Positions 7,988-16,537 of a DNA stretch of 64,000 nt are shown here, in pieces. How positions within the stretch are numbered: position 1 is the stretch's first letter; the number at the start of each line of letters is the position of its first letter. Origin of the DNA: Herbaspirillum sp. AP02 (lineage in GTDB: Bacteria > Pseudomonadota > Gammaproteobacteria > Burkholderiales > Burkholderiaceae_D); NCBI RefSeq assembly GCF_015767275.1, contig NZ_JADWMY010000002.1, positions 62,001 through 126,000 on the forward strand, written 5' to 3'. A program made the translations under genes and the position numbers. The notes below the pieces were generated by a model that ran no database searches, was not told the origin of the DNA, and was given only the letters and a program-made list of their open reading frames with translations.

Positions 7988-9739
7988 TCAATCGAGGCGG
8001 AAACGGCGTTCGGCGAAGGCATACAGGCGACGCCAGACAAACTTGTTCATCAGTACCACGAACATCGACATCACGCCGATGCTGGCGATGATGAGCGGCG
8101 TATCACCGGACTTGGTGACCGCCGAGATATAGGCGCCCAGGCCGTCGGCCTTGAGCGAGACATCGCCCCAGCTGGCCAGTTCGGCCACGATGGAGGCATT
8201 CCAGGCGCCCCCGGCGGCGGTGCAGGCACCGGTCACCCAGAACGGGAAGATGGCCGGCAGGATCAGGGTCTTCCACAGATTCCAGCGCGACAGGCCGTAC
8301 ATGCGGGCGGCTTCCTTCAGGTCGTTGGGGATGGCCATGGCGCCGGCGATGACGTTGAAGAGGATGTACCACTGCGTGCCCATGGCGATCAGGAGGATGC
8401 TGCCCCAGTTCATGCTGACGTTGCCGGCCACGAACCAGCCCACCACCAGCGGGAAGGTCATGTTGACCGGGAAGGACGCACCGATCTGCGCCAGCGGCTG
8501 GGCGAATCGGGCGATGTGCGGCTTCGAACCGATCCAGACCCCCACGGGAGTCCAGATCAGGGTAGCGATCACGGTCATGGCCAGCACCCGCAGCATGGTC
8601 AGGAAACCCAGCCACACGATATGCCCGAACAGGCTCCAACTCATCGCCCCATGCAGGGCGTCGATGGCAGCGACCAGCCCGCGCAGGGCCTCGAAGATCA
8701 GTAGCCCGCAGATCAGGCCGCTCAGGATGCGATGGGTCCAGCGCCGGCGCGCGATGCGGGCCGGGGTAGGAGTGCCGGATGATACCGGGCGGCGGCGCGC
8801 CAGCCAGTCGCCCAGTGGCTGCCACAGCTTTTCGTCGAGCCAGGTGAAGACATAGGAGCCGCGCAGCAGGTCGAAGACCCAGGAGGTCGGCGCCGAGCCC
8901 GATTCGGTCAGCTCGATCTTGAACTTGTCGGCCCAGGCCAGCAGCGGCCGCCACACCAGCTGGTCGCTGATGAGGATCAACGCCAGCATGGCGATCACTG
9001 CCCACAGCGCCGCCGTGTGGTCACCCTGGTCGATGGCCTGCGCCATGTAGGAGCCCAGGCCAGGCAGCTTCAGGTCCTTGTTCATGACGCTGATGGCCTC
9101 GCTCTGCGCCACGAAGAACCAGCCGCCGCCGAAGGACATCATCGAGTTCCAGATCAGGCTGTGGGCCGAGGCCGGCAGTTCCACGGTGCGAAAGCGCTGC
9201 CAGGCGGTGAGGCGGTAGGTGGTGGCGGCTTCCTGCATGTCGGTGGGGATGGTGACCATGGAATGATAGAAGCCGAAGGCCATGTTCCACACCTGCCCCG
9301 TGAAGATGGCGAAGATGGCGGCACATTCGACACCCATCAGGCTGCCCGGGAACAGTGCCATGAATCCGGCCACCGTGGCCGAGAGGAAGCCCAGTACCGG
9401 GACCGACTGCAGGATGTCCAGCGCTGGCAGGATCAGCGCGCGCGCCCGGCGGCTCTTGGCGGCCAGGTAACCGGTACCGATGGCGAAGAACAAGGAAAAG
9501 GCGAAGGCGATCCACATGCGCAACAGGGTGCGGCCGGCGTAATAGGGGATCATGGCCGGCGAGCTGTCGACCTCCAGCTGGTCGGACGGGTCGAAATGCA
9601 CCAGCATCCCGCGGCCGAAGTGCAACGCGCTCCACAACAGCCCGAACAGCACCGCCAGCACCAGCGCATCGATCCAGCCGAAGCCAGGCTTGACTTCTTC
9701 GTAGGCCGTCAGTTGCGGCGAGGTGGTCTTCATTTTCAT
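7988..9739 (-). CDS. Fused double-domain ABC permease, NitT/TauT type
   Basis: A 583-residue inner-membrane permease made of two tandem BPD_transp_1 domains, so one chain supplies both halves of the channel. Each half has its EAA loop: QEAATTYRLTAWQRFRTVEL in the first and KEAARMYGLSRWNLWKTLIL in the second; these dock onto the ATPase. The frame extends to 9805, but the ATG at 9739 (MKMKTT) better fits the start of the conserved region; no strong ribosome site separates the options. The gene for the ATPase starts 14 bases after this stop. No substrate-binding protein gene is adjacent on either side. Confidence 0.9.
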   Translation of the reverse strand: MKMKTTSPQLTAYEEVKPGFGWIDALVLAVLFGLLWSALHFGRGMLVHFDPSDQLEVDSSPAMIPYYAGRTLLRMWIAFAFSLFFAIGTGYLAAKSRRARALILPALDILQSVPVLGFLSATVAGFMALFPGSLMGVECAAIFAIFTGQVWNMAFGFYHSMVTIPTDMQEAATTYRLTAWQRFRTVELPASAHSLIWNSMMSFGGGWFFVAQSEAISVMNKDLKLPGLGSYMAQAIDQGDHTAALWAVIAMLALILISDQLVWRPLLAWADKFKIELTESGSAPTSWVFDLLRGSYVFTWLDEKLWQPLGDWLARRRPVSSGTPTPARIARRRWTHRILSGLICGLLIFEALRGLVAAIDALHGAMSWSLFGHIVWLGFLTMLRVLAMTVIATLIWTPVGVWIGSKPHIARFAQPLAQIGASFPVNMTFPLVVGWFVAGNVSMNWGSILLIAMGTQWYILFNVIAGAMAIPNDLKEAARMYGLSRWNLWKTLILPAIFPFWVTGACTAAGGAWNASIVAELASWGDVSLKADGLGAYISAVTKSGDTPLIIASIGVMSMFVVLMNKFVWRRLYAFAERRFRLD

Positions 9740-9916
9740 GGCGATGAGGCGGGATAGCGCTGCAAGAAGTGGTCGGGTTCGCGGATGCCGGTCGTGCGCG
9801 ATCAAGTCGGATCAAACGCTCCCAGGGACGGGCGGCGCCACTTTAGCAAATGAGTCTGACAGTTTCTTGACCAGCTTACCGATGATCGTGCAAATGTACA
9901 CAGATAAATGACAAGC

Positions 9917-9943
9917 GGCGCCGGAGCGATCAGCCCCGGCGCC
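9917..9943 (-). terminator. Hairpin downstream of the ACS-family MFS gene
   Basis: GGCGCCGG at 9917-9924 pairs with CCGGCGCC at 9936-9943 across an 11-base loop, 53 bases past the MFS stop codon. No U tract follows, so termination strength is doubtful. Confidence 0.4.
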
Positions 9944-9995
9944 GGTTCCGGCACCTCGTCGAATCAGGCCGGTATGGCCATATCGGTCGGCAACC

Positions 9996-11354
9996 TCAGG
10001 CCTGGTCTGCCGTTGCCGATTTTCCCGGAATCAGGCTCCACATCGTCAACCCGCTGAGCAACAGCAGACCCGCCAGGATATAGAGGGCGATATCCATGTT
10101 GCCGGTCCGGGTCTTGACCAGGCCGATCAGCCAGGGGCTGACGATGCCGCTGGTGATGCCCACGCTGGAAATGAAGGCGATGCCGGGGGCGATGGCCTGG
10201 GGCGGCAGCAGGCTGGGAGGCAGCGACCAGAAGATCGGCAGCGCGGCGAAGATCAGGACCGCTGCCAGCGACAGCAGTCCCAGCGAGACCGCCAGGCTGG
10301 ACGGATGCAGCGTCAGCGCCGCCAGCGCCAGTGCACCGCCGGTGGTGCAGACCAGGAAGTGGCCATGACGCTCATTGCGCCGGTCCGAGCGGCGCGCGAT
10401 CAGCAGCAGGCCGACCGCGCCGATGGCATTGGGGATCACGCTATAGAGCGATACCTGCACCACATCCTTGATGCCGAAGTCGCGGATCATCAGCGGCATC
10501 CAGAAGTTCAGCGTCAGCGAGCCACAGGTCAGGGCGAAGTAGATGAAGGCGAACAGGTAGGTCGGCGGGTGCGACAGTGCCTGCCGCAATGCCGCCAGCG
10601 AATGTGCGCTGACGTGTCGGCCACGATGCGCTTCCTGGCTGTGCCGGGCCAGCAGGAAACCGCGTTCCCCAGGGTTGAGCCAGGTCGCCTGCGCCGGGCC
10701 GTCAGCCAGCCAGAAGATGGCCAGCAGACCCAGTACCACCGCCGGTGCGCCCTCGATGGCGAACATCCACTGCCAGCCATACATGCCCATGACGCCGGCC
10801 ATGTCGCGCATGATCCAGCCCGAGACCAGTCCGCCCAGTACCCCGGCCACCGCCACCCCGGCGAAGAAGATGGCCATCACCGCTGCGCGTCGCCGCGCCG
10901 GGAACCAGTAGCTCAGGTACAGCACGATGCCCGGGAAGAAACCGGCCTCGAACACGCCCAGCAGGAAGCGCAGCGCATAGAAATGGCTTGCATCGGTGAC
11001 GGCCATCATGCCCACCGAGGCCAGACCCCACAGGATCATGATGCGGCTGAAGGTGCGGCGCGCACCGAAGCGTGCCAGCGCCATGTTGCTGGGGACCTCG
11101 CACAGCACGTAGCCGACGTAGAACACGGCCGCGCCCAGGCCATACATGGCGTCGCTGAAGCCCAGGTCCTGCTTCATCTGCAATTGTGCGAAGCCGATGT
11201 TGATGCGGTCGAGGAAGGAAACGACATAGCAAATGAACAGGAAGGGAATGATGCGTAGCCAGACCTTGCGGTAGACGGCGTCTTCGGTGCTGCCGCCGAG
11301 CTCGTCAGCGGGCTGGGCGGCCAGCGTGCCGGCGCCCTGGGATGGGTGGATCAT
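9996..11354 (-). CDS. MFS transporter, anion:cation symporter (ACS) type
   Basis: A 452-residue, 12-helix symporter of the family that takes up organic anions such as phthalate, tartrate or hydroxyphenyl acids. Family marks are SFLDRINIGFAQLQMKQDLG in helix 1, the helix 2-3 loop with MALARFGARRT and RFLLGVFEAGFFPGIVLYLS in helix 4. GGAGA precedes the ATG. It is the last gene of the minus-strand operon that begins with the metallo-beta-lactamase gene, so it most likely imports the substrate of the FAD monooxygenase. Substrate identity is not visible. Confidence 0.9.
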   Translation of the reverse strand: MIHPSQGAGTLAAQPADELGGSTEDAVYRKVWLRIIPFLFICYVVSFLDRINIGFAQLQMKQDLGFSDAMYGLGAAVFYVGYVLCEVPSNMALARFGARRTFSRIMILWGLASVGMMAVTDASHFYALRFLLGVFEAGFFPGIVLYLSYWFPARRRAAVMAIFFAGVAVAGVLGGLVSGWIMRDMAGVMGMYGWQWMFAIEGAPAVVLGLLAIFWLADGPAQATWLNPGERGFLLARHSQEAHRGRHVSAHSLAALRQALSHPPTYLFAFIYFALTCGSLTLNFWMPLMIRDFGIKDVVQVSLYSVIPNAIGAVGLLLIARRSDRRNERHGHFLVCTTGGALALAALTLHPSSLAVSLGLLSLAAVLIFAALPIFWSLPPSLLPPQAIAPGIAFISSVGITSGIVSPWLIGLVKTRTGNMDIALYILAGLLLLSGLTMWSLIPGKSATADQA

Positions 11355-11414
11355 GGTTGTCTCCGTTGTCAGGCGCCTGTATCGGCGCTCTCGAGGATGT
11401 GGACGAGTGCGGGC

Positions 11415-11630
11415 TCAGGCCATCGCGGCGGTGGCCGGCGTCACGCTGGCGCGGGCGCGCTGCATGCCTTCCAGCAGGACCTCGTGGCCGCCGATGTGAT
11501 TGCACAACAGCAGGATCAGGCGCGCGTTCACGGCCTGGCTGGCGTCGTCGTCGAGGTCGCGGTGCATGGCGATCAGCGCTTCATAGAAGTCGTCCGGGCG
11601 CGCCAGGTTGGGCGAGGTGTTCAGGATCAT
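11415..11630 (-). CDS. DUF2783 family small protein
   Basis: A 71-residue protein with the DUF2783 pattern: an N-terminal PDDFYEALIAMHRDL, then NARLILLLCNHIGGHEVL. Function unknown; members are usually found beside FAD-dependent aromatic hydroxylases, as here. AAGGAG lies eight bases before the ATG. It sits between the FAD monooxygenase and the MFS gene in the same operon and could be a subunit or stability partner of the hydroxylase (inference). Confidence 0.8.
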   Translation of the reverse strand: MILNTSPNLARPDDFYEALIAMHRDLDDDASQAVNARLILLLCNHIGGHEVLLEGMQRARASVTPATAAMA

Positions 11631-11708
11631 GGTGTTCTCCTTGGTCGATGTGGGGTCGGGTTCAGATGAAATGGTCTCGGAGGGATGAGGATGGGGATGG
11701 GGCGTCGC

Positions 11709-13532
11709 TCAGGCAGCGTCCCTGACCGCGATGGCATCGCCGCTGCCGGCATGGCCGGTGGCGCGCCACAGGGCCTGGAGGATCGCCAGCGCATCAATGT
11801 CGCGCCAGCGCGCGCAGACGTGCTGGTCGGGGCGGATCAGGTAGCAACCGGGCGCGCTGGCGGGCGCGTGCATGTCGTAGCGCCGGGCGGCCAGGCCCTC
11901 GATGTCGTGGACCTGGCTGGCTGCCGCGCCGATGCCTTCGAGGGTCTCACGATCCTGCGACGTGGTGGCTGTCGCGCTGACGAACAGCAAGCGCAGCGGC
12001 AGTCGGCCCTGCGTCATGCCGACCAGTTCCTGCAACTGTGACCGCGCCAGGCTTGCCGCAGGGGCGAAGATCATCAGCGCGAAGCTGTTGCCCAGATGCC
12101 GCAACAGCCAGTCATCGCCGGCCACCGGAGTGCCGGCCACCGGAGTGCCGGCCACCGGAATGCCGGCCACCGGAGTGCACGCCACCGGTGCATCGCAGCA
12201 GGGCGCTCCGGGCTGCATGCTGTTGCCGAAGGACGTGCTATCCCCGGTGTTGAGCGGTGAGGCGTGCAGCGTGGCCGGCAGCGACAGCCGGCCGCTGTTG
12301 ACCAGCCTGCGCGCAAAGCCGTACTCGCGCGCCAGGTCCAGCACGGCGTCACGGAAACGCCGGCTGACCTCGCTCTTGGGCGTGATGAAATCGGTGGAGC
12401 GGGTGGAGTTGAGCAGGTTTTCATCGGCCGCGAATTCGCGCTCGTCGGCATAGCTGTCCAGCAGGCTCTCGGGGGCCTGGCCCTGGAGTACGCAGGCCAG
12501 CTTCCAGGCCAGGTTCTCGGCATCCTGGATGCCGCTGTTGGCGCCGCGCGCGCCGAAGGGCGAGACGCAATGCGCGGCATCGCCCACGAACAGCACACGG
12601 CCATGGCGAAAGCGTTCCATGCGCACGCAGGCAAAGGTATAGACGCTCACCCACTCCAGAGAGAATTGCACCTCCGGCCCCAGCAGGGCGCGTACCCGGG
12701 GGATCACCTTCTCCGGCGTCTTCTCCAGCACCGGGTCGGCCTCCCAGCCGAGCTGGAAGTCGATGCGCCAGACCTCATCCGGCTGCCGGTGCAGCAATAC
12801 CGACTGGTTGGGATGGAAGGGCGGATCGAACCAGAACCAGCGTTCGGCCGGGAAGGGCGCGTCCATCCGGACGTCGGCGATCAGGAAGCGGTCGCGGAAG
12901 GTATGGCCCACGCTCTCCAGGCCCATCATCCTGCGCAATGGGCTGCGTGCGCCATCGGCCGCCACCACGTAGCGCGCCTTGAGGCGATAGCTGCCGTCGG
13001 GGCTGTCCACGGTCAGCGCTTCGTGATCGGCATGATGCGCAATCGCACTGACCTTGCTGCTCCAGCGGATGTCGATATCGGGCAGGGTGTGCGCCTGCTC
13101 CAGCAGATAGCCCTCGACGTAGTACTGCTGCAGGTTGATGAAGGCCGGGCGGGCGTGGCCGCGCTCGGGCAGCAGGTCGAATTCGTAGACCGGCTGGTCG
13201 CGCAGGAAGACCTTGCCGCGATTCCAGCCCACGCCCTTGTCCACCATGCGTTGGCCGCAGCCGAGGCGGTCGAAGATATCCAGCGTGCGCTGGGCGAAGC
13301 AGATCGCCCGCGAGCCGGTGGACAGGGTATTGTCGTCGTCCACCAGCACCACCTTGATGCCCTGCCGTGCCAGCTCGATCGCAGTGACCAGGCCGACCGG
13401 ACCGGCGCCCACGATGACCACCGGATGCAGTGGGGCATGGCCGGGCCGGGTCTGTTCGGCGCAGGGCTGATAGGGGAAGCGTTGTTGCTGGTAGTCGATG
13501 GCCGTAGCATCGAGGCTCGGGATATTGTTCAT
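11709..13532 (-). CDS. FAD-dependent aromatic hydroxylase (PHBH/MhpA type)
   Basis: A 607-residue class A flavoprotein monooxygenase that would hydroxylate a phenolic or aromatic acid with NAD(P)H and O2. It has the dinucleotide motif VIVGAGPVGLVTAIELARQG near residue 35, the DG motif VVAADGARSPLRR near 170 and the GD motif VLFVGDAAHCVSPFGARG near 310. A C-terminal thioredoxin-like domain follows, typical of the MhpA/MobA-size enzymes. AGGAG before the ATG at 13532 decides this start over the longer frame to 13577. The linker before the C-terminal domain is expanded by a PVAGT-type pentapeptide repeat (12121-12190). The ring substrate is unknown; MFS, DUF2783 and MBL neighbours point to a dedicated aromatic pathway. 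Confidence 0.9.
   Translation of the reverse strand: MNNIPSLDATAIDYQQQRFPYQPCAEQTRPGHAPLHPVVIVGAGPVGLVTAIELARQGIKVVLVDDDNTLSTGSRAICFAQRTLDIFDRLGCGQRMVDKGVGWNRGKVFLRDQPVYEFDLLPERGHARPAFINLQQYYVEGYLLEQAHTLPDIDIRWSSKVSAIAHHADHEALTVDSPDGSYRLKARYVVAADGARSPLRRMMGLESVGHTFRDRFLIADVRMDAPFPAERWFWFDPPFHPNQSVLLHRQPDEVWRIDFQLGWEADPVLEKTPEKVIPRVRALLGPEVQFSLEWVSVYTFACVRMERFRHGRVLFVGDAAHCVSPFGARGANSGIQDAENLAWKLACVLQGQAPESLLDSYADEREFAADENLLNSTRSTDFITPKSEVSRRFRDAVLDLAREYGFARRLVNSGRLSLPATLHASPLNTGDSTSFGNSMQPGAPCCDAPVACTPVAGIPVAGTPVAGTPVAGDDWLLRHLGNSFALMIFAPAASLARSQLQELVGMTQGRLPLRLLFVSATATTSQDRETLEGIGAAASQVHDIEGLAARRYDMHAPASAPGCYLIRPDQHVCARWRDIDALAILQALWRATGHAGSGDAIAVRDAA
12121..12190. repeat. 15-bp tandem repeat inside the hydroxylase gene
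   Basis: Four tandem copies of GCCACCGGAGTGCCG (12121, 12136, 12151 and 12166; the third and fourth have small changes) plus a 10-base partial copy. In the reading frame of the gene they encode repeated P-V-A-G-T/I units. Confidence 0.85.
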
Positions 13533-13555
13533 GTCGGTCTCCTCTCTCCCTCTGC

Positions 13556-14515
13556 TCAGGCTTGCAGGGCCGTCCACATCTCCTTGTCGCGCGCGGCAGT
13601 CCAGATGCGCGGATGGTGGATGCCGGACGCCTCGTCATAGGCGCGGGTGACGTCGAAAGGCAGGCAGTGTTCGTAGATGAAGACCTGACCGAACCTGGGG
13701 TCCATCAGCGTGCGCGCATGGGCCATGGCCTCCTTCAGGCCCATCTTCGCGGCCACTGCCTCGCGCCCGGCGCGCAACAGGGTGGAGACGAAATCGCGGG
13801 TATAGGCGATGCCCTGCTCGACCTGTTCGCGCCCGCGCAGTGCCGGGCCGCGCCCCGGCACCAGTGCCTCGGCCTGCAGCGCCGAGAGGGCATCGAGGGT
13901 GGTCGGCCATTGTTCCAGCTGGGCGTCGCCGCAATAGCAGGCCGCGTCGTACTCCACCAGGTCGCCCGAGAACAACACCTTCTGCCCGGGAATCCAGACC
14001 ACCGTATCGCCCTTGGTATGGCCCGCGCCCAGGTGAGCGATCTTCACTTCCAGCTTGCCCATGAAGATGCTCATTTCGCGCTCGAACACCATGGTCGGCC
14101 AGGTCAGTCCGGGTACCGTCTCCACCCCGGCGAACAGGCGCGGGAAGCGCTCGATCTCGGACTTCATGTCGGCCTCGCCGCGCTCGACGATCATTTCGTA
14201 GGTGCCGCGGCTGGCGATGACCTGCTCGCCGCCTTCCTTCCGATAGGCCGACGCCCCCAGCACCCGGACTGCGTGGTAGTGCGACAGCACCACGTACTTG
14301 ATGGGCAGGTCGGTGATGCTGCGGATGCGGGCGATCAGGTCCTGCGCCATGGCCGGCGTAGCCGTGGTGTCGATGACCATGACGCTGTCGTCGCCGATGA
14401 TGACGCCGGAGTTGGGATCACCCTCGGCGGTATACGCGTAGGCGTTTTCGGAGATGCGTTCGAAAGTGATTTTCTTGGCGTCAAGATCCGCCTGGGATGC
14501 AAATGCCTTGGCCAT
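13556..14515 (-). CDS. Metallo-beta-lactamase fold protein with altered metal motif
   Basis: A 319-residue MBL-fold hydrolase. It keeps HLGAGHTKGDTVVW and VLFSGDLVEYD, the second His and the bridging Asp regions, but the first motif reads SHYHAVRVLG (His79, His81, Arg84) where most MBL enzymes have HxHxDH. The Asp and His expected at the second metal site are therefore Val and Arg. GAGG lies just upstream of the ATG at 14515, which I prefer to the longer frame reaching 14593. It is the first gene of the operon with the FAD monooxygenase, starting after a promoter at 14649-14677. It may cleave a pathway ester, lactone or thioester, or bind a single metal ion. Confidence 0.85.
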   Translation of the reverse strand: MAKAFASQADLDAKKITFERISENAYAYTAEGDPNSGVIIGDDSVMVIDTTATPAMAQDLIARIRSITDLPIKYVVLSHYHAVRVLGASAYRKEGGEQVIASRGTYEMIVERGEADMKSEIERFPRLFAGVETVPGLTWPTMVFEREMSIFMGKLEVKIAHLGAGHTKGDTVVWIPGQKVLFSGDLVEYDAACYCGDAQLEQWPTTLDALSALQAEALVPGRGPALRGREQVEQGIAYTRDFVSTLLRAGREAVAAKMGLKEAMAHARTLMDPRFGQVFIYEHCLPFDVTRAYDEASGIHHPRIWTAARDKEMWTALQA

Positions 14516-14648
14516 GTCTGCCTCGTTCAAATGGTTGGGACGCAGGTGGACATGGCTTGCGCCATCAGGGGATGTCTCCGTCCACGCCGTCATGGGTCAA
14601 TGGGGGTCAAACGTTCTTGTTGTTGCCTGGAGTGAGCAGGTTGATGGC

Positions 14649-14677
14649 ATCTTAGTCAGCTGGTTTTGATTAGTCAA
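14649..14677 (-). promoter_or_regulatory. Sigma-70-type promoter of the aromatic operon
   Basis: On the minus strand TTGACT (plus 14672-14677) and TAAGAT (plus 14649-14654) are separated by exactly 17 bases and point at the MBL gene start 134 bases away. Confidence 0.65.
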
Positions 14678-14683
14678 TATCAA
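14666..14683. promoter_or_regulatory. Candidate IclR operator
   Basis: TTGATTAGTCAATATCAA holds nested inverted repeats, TTGAT...ATCAA and TTGA-TTAG-TCAA, and covers the -35 box of the minus-strand operon promoter. It lies in the 374-base region between that operon and the two IclR genes. The rest of that region shows no further feature. Confidence 0.45.
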
Positions 14684-14889
14684 ATGTGTTTGTTATGAGT
14701 TAATTGTGGTTTTGTGTGGTGGTAGGCCACCGGCGCTCTTGCCAGGGCGACATGGATTAGAATCCTGACCTGGCGCAGGTAGCGCGGAGACCTTGTACAG
14801 CGCGTGCCACACCTGCTGCCAATGCCGATCTGTGGGCCTGTTCTTGCCTTTTCAGTTTTTGATTTTTCCATGACCCAACGGAATCACCG

Positions 14890-15675
14890 ATGAGTGCAGC
14901 ACCCGTCAAGACCCAACGCGGAATCCAGAGCGTGGAAGTGGCCGGTCGCCTCTTGCAGGCGCTGGCCCAGACGCGCCAGCCCATGCCGCTGGTCGAGCTG
15001 GCGAGCGCAGCCGGATTGTCCTCGGCACAAGCCCATACCTACCTGGTCAGCCTGTTGCGGCTGGGACTGATCAAGCGCACTCCGGGCGATGGCCGTTATG
15101 AGGCGGGGCCGCTGGCGCTGCGTCTGGGGATGGCGCGCCTGGCGCAGGAGCCGGCCTACCGGCTGGCGTTGCCGCAGGTGCAGCAACTGAGCGAGGACAC
15201 CGGTTTGAGTGTGGCTCTCACCCTGCCCACGCCGGAAGGTCCGACCATCGTTCATTACGCCCATGCCGGCAAGCCGCTGCATGTGAACTTGCACGTGGGA
15301 ACCGTGATGGCGCTGGCCGACACCGCCACCGGCCGCACCTACTGTGCGTTCCGGCCTGCCACGGCGTGGCAGGCGCAATGGGAGGCCCAGCACCCGGGCG
15401 CCTCGCGGTCGCATCTGAAGCAATTCCATGAAGCGCTGGACGCCATCCGCCAGCGTGGCATGGAGCGTGCCGTCGATATCCCCAGTCCAGGCGTGACCAG
15501 CCTGTGCATGCCCTTGCTGGAGGGGGCGGGAGAATTGCAACTGCTGGTGACCGTGATCGGCACCAGCGGTGTCATCGACGCTGGCTGGCGCGGCACCGTG
15601 GCGCGCCAGCTACGCGCATGCATCGATGCCATCGCTCATACGCTGGCCACCAGCCGCACGGAGCAGGCCGCATGA
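14890..15675 (+). CDS. IclR family transcriptional regulator (first of pair)
   Basis: A 261-residue IclR-type regulator: N-terminal winged helix (GIQSVEVAGRLLQAL, then ELASAAGLSSAQAHTYLVSL) and C-terminal GAF-like effector domain from about residue 80. It is divergent from the MBL/FAD-hydroxylase operon, the usual position of an aromatic-pathway activator or repressor. Its last bases overlap the start of a second IclR gene (ATGA), so both are translated together. The inducer is likely the substrate of the divergent operon (inference). Confidence 0.92.
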   Translation: MSAAPVKTQRGIQSVEVAGRLLQALAQTRQPMPLVELASAAGLSSAQAHTYLVSLLRLGLIKRTPGDGRYEAGPLALRLGMARLAQEPAYRLALPQVQQLSEDTGLSVALTLPTPEGPTIVHYAHAGKPLHVNLHVGTVMALADTATGRTYCAFRPATAWQAQWEAQHPGASRSHLKQFHEALDAIRQRGMERAVDIPSPGVTSLCMPLLEGAGELQLLVTVIGTSGVIDAGWRGTVARQLRACIDAIAHTLATSRTEQAA

Positions 15676-16526
15676 CGAACTTGGACGAGAGGGTTGTCGA
15701 ACCCGACGACGGCGCAAAGGGCCAGCGCGGCATCCAGTCACTGGACAGCACCGGCGCCCTGCTGGACGCCTTGCTGGCGGCGGCCCGTCCGCTGCCGCTG
15801 GGCGACCTGGCACGGCTGGCCGGCATGCCGGCTGCCAAGGCATTCCCGCATCTGGTGAGCCTGCAGAAGATCGGTCTGCTGGCCCGCGATGCCCAGGGCA
15901 ATTTCTTCCCCGGGCCGTTGAGCCTGGAACTGGGACTGGCCGCCCTGCAGCGACTCTCGCCGCTGCGCGAGGCCGAGGCTGAAGTGGCTCCGCTGGCCCA
16001 GGCCACCGGCCTGTCGGTGGCACTGGCGGTATTGGGTCCGCTGGGACCGACCGTGGTGCGGCTGGAAGAATCCTCGCGGCCACAGCATGTCAGCTTGCGC
16101 ATCGGTACTGTGCTGTCGATGGTGCATACCGCAATAGGGCGCGTATGTGCTGCGCATCAGCCGGCCGACATGCTGGCCGGCGCGCTGGCGATGGATGCGA
16201 TTCGCATGGAAGGCGCGCAGGCCGACACCGTCCTCCATGCCGATGGCAGTCTGCGCCATGACTACGCACAGCGCCTGTGCCAGATCCGCACCGATGGCAT
16301 GGACCAGGCGCTGGGACGGCCGGTGCCGGGCATCAATACGCTGGCCGCACCGGTGTTCAACCATGCGGGTCAACTGGCGCTGGTGATGGCCGTGATGGGC
16401 AGCAGCGGCAGCTACGATACGGCCATCGCGGGCGAGGTGGCACAGTTGCTGGCGAACGCGGCGCGTGTCATCTCGTGGCGCCTGGGCGCGTTCGATACCG
16501 GCCTATCGGACCCCACCAGCCGCTGA
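15672..16526 (+). CDS. IclR family transcriptional regulator (second of pair)
   Basis: A 284-residue IclR-type protein starting at the ATG that overlaps the preceding TGA. It shares the GIQSLDSTGALLDALL opening and the same effector-domain layout with its upstream neighbour, so the pair looks like a tandem duplication that has diverged. Its recognition helix (AGMPAAKAFPHLVSL) differs from that of the first copy, and DNA specificity may have changed. The longer open frame back to 15504 only overlaps the first gene. The pair may act as a heteromer (inference). The gene is convergent with the hybrid kinase, 11 bases away. Confidence 0.9.
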   Translation: MTNLDERVVEPDDGAKGQRGIQSLDSTGALLDALLAAARPLPLGDLARLAGMPAAKAFPHLVSLQKIGLLARDAQGNFFPGPLSLELGLAALQRLSPLREAEAEVAPLAQATGLSVALAVLGPLGPTVVRLEESSRPQHVSLRIGTVLSMVHTAIGRVCAAHQPADMLAGALAMDAIRMEGAQADTVLHADGSLRHDYAQRLCQIRTDGMDQALGRPVPGINTLAAPVFNHAGQLALVMAVMGSSGSYDTAIAGEVAQLLANAARVISWRLGAFDTGLSDPTSR

Positions 16527-16537
16527 GATCGCGGCCA

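Noticed and set aside
6606-8132. A 508-codon plus-strand frame
   Set aside because: Antisense to the ABC ATPase with all its motifs in the other strand.
12121-12190. Short CRISPR-like array
   Set aside because: Units are directly tandem without spacers and stay in the frame of the hydroxylase gene.
12264-13640. A 458-codon plus-strand frame
   Set aside because: Antisense to the FAD hydroxylase; no ribosome site or family.
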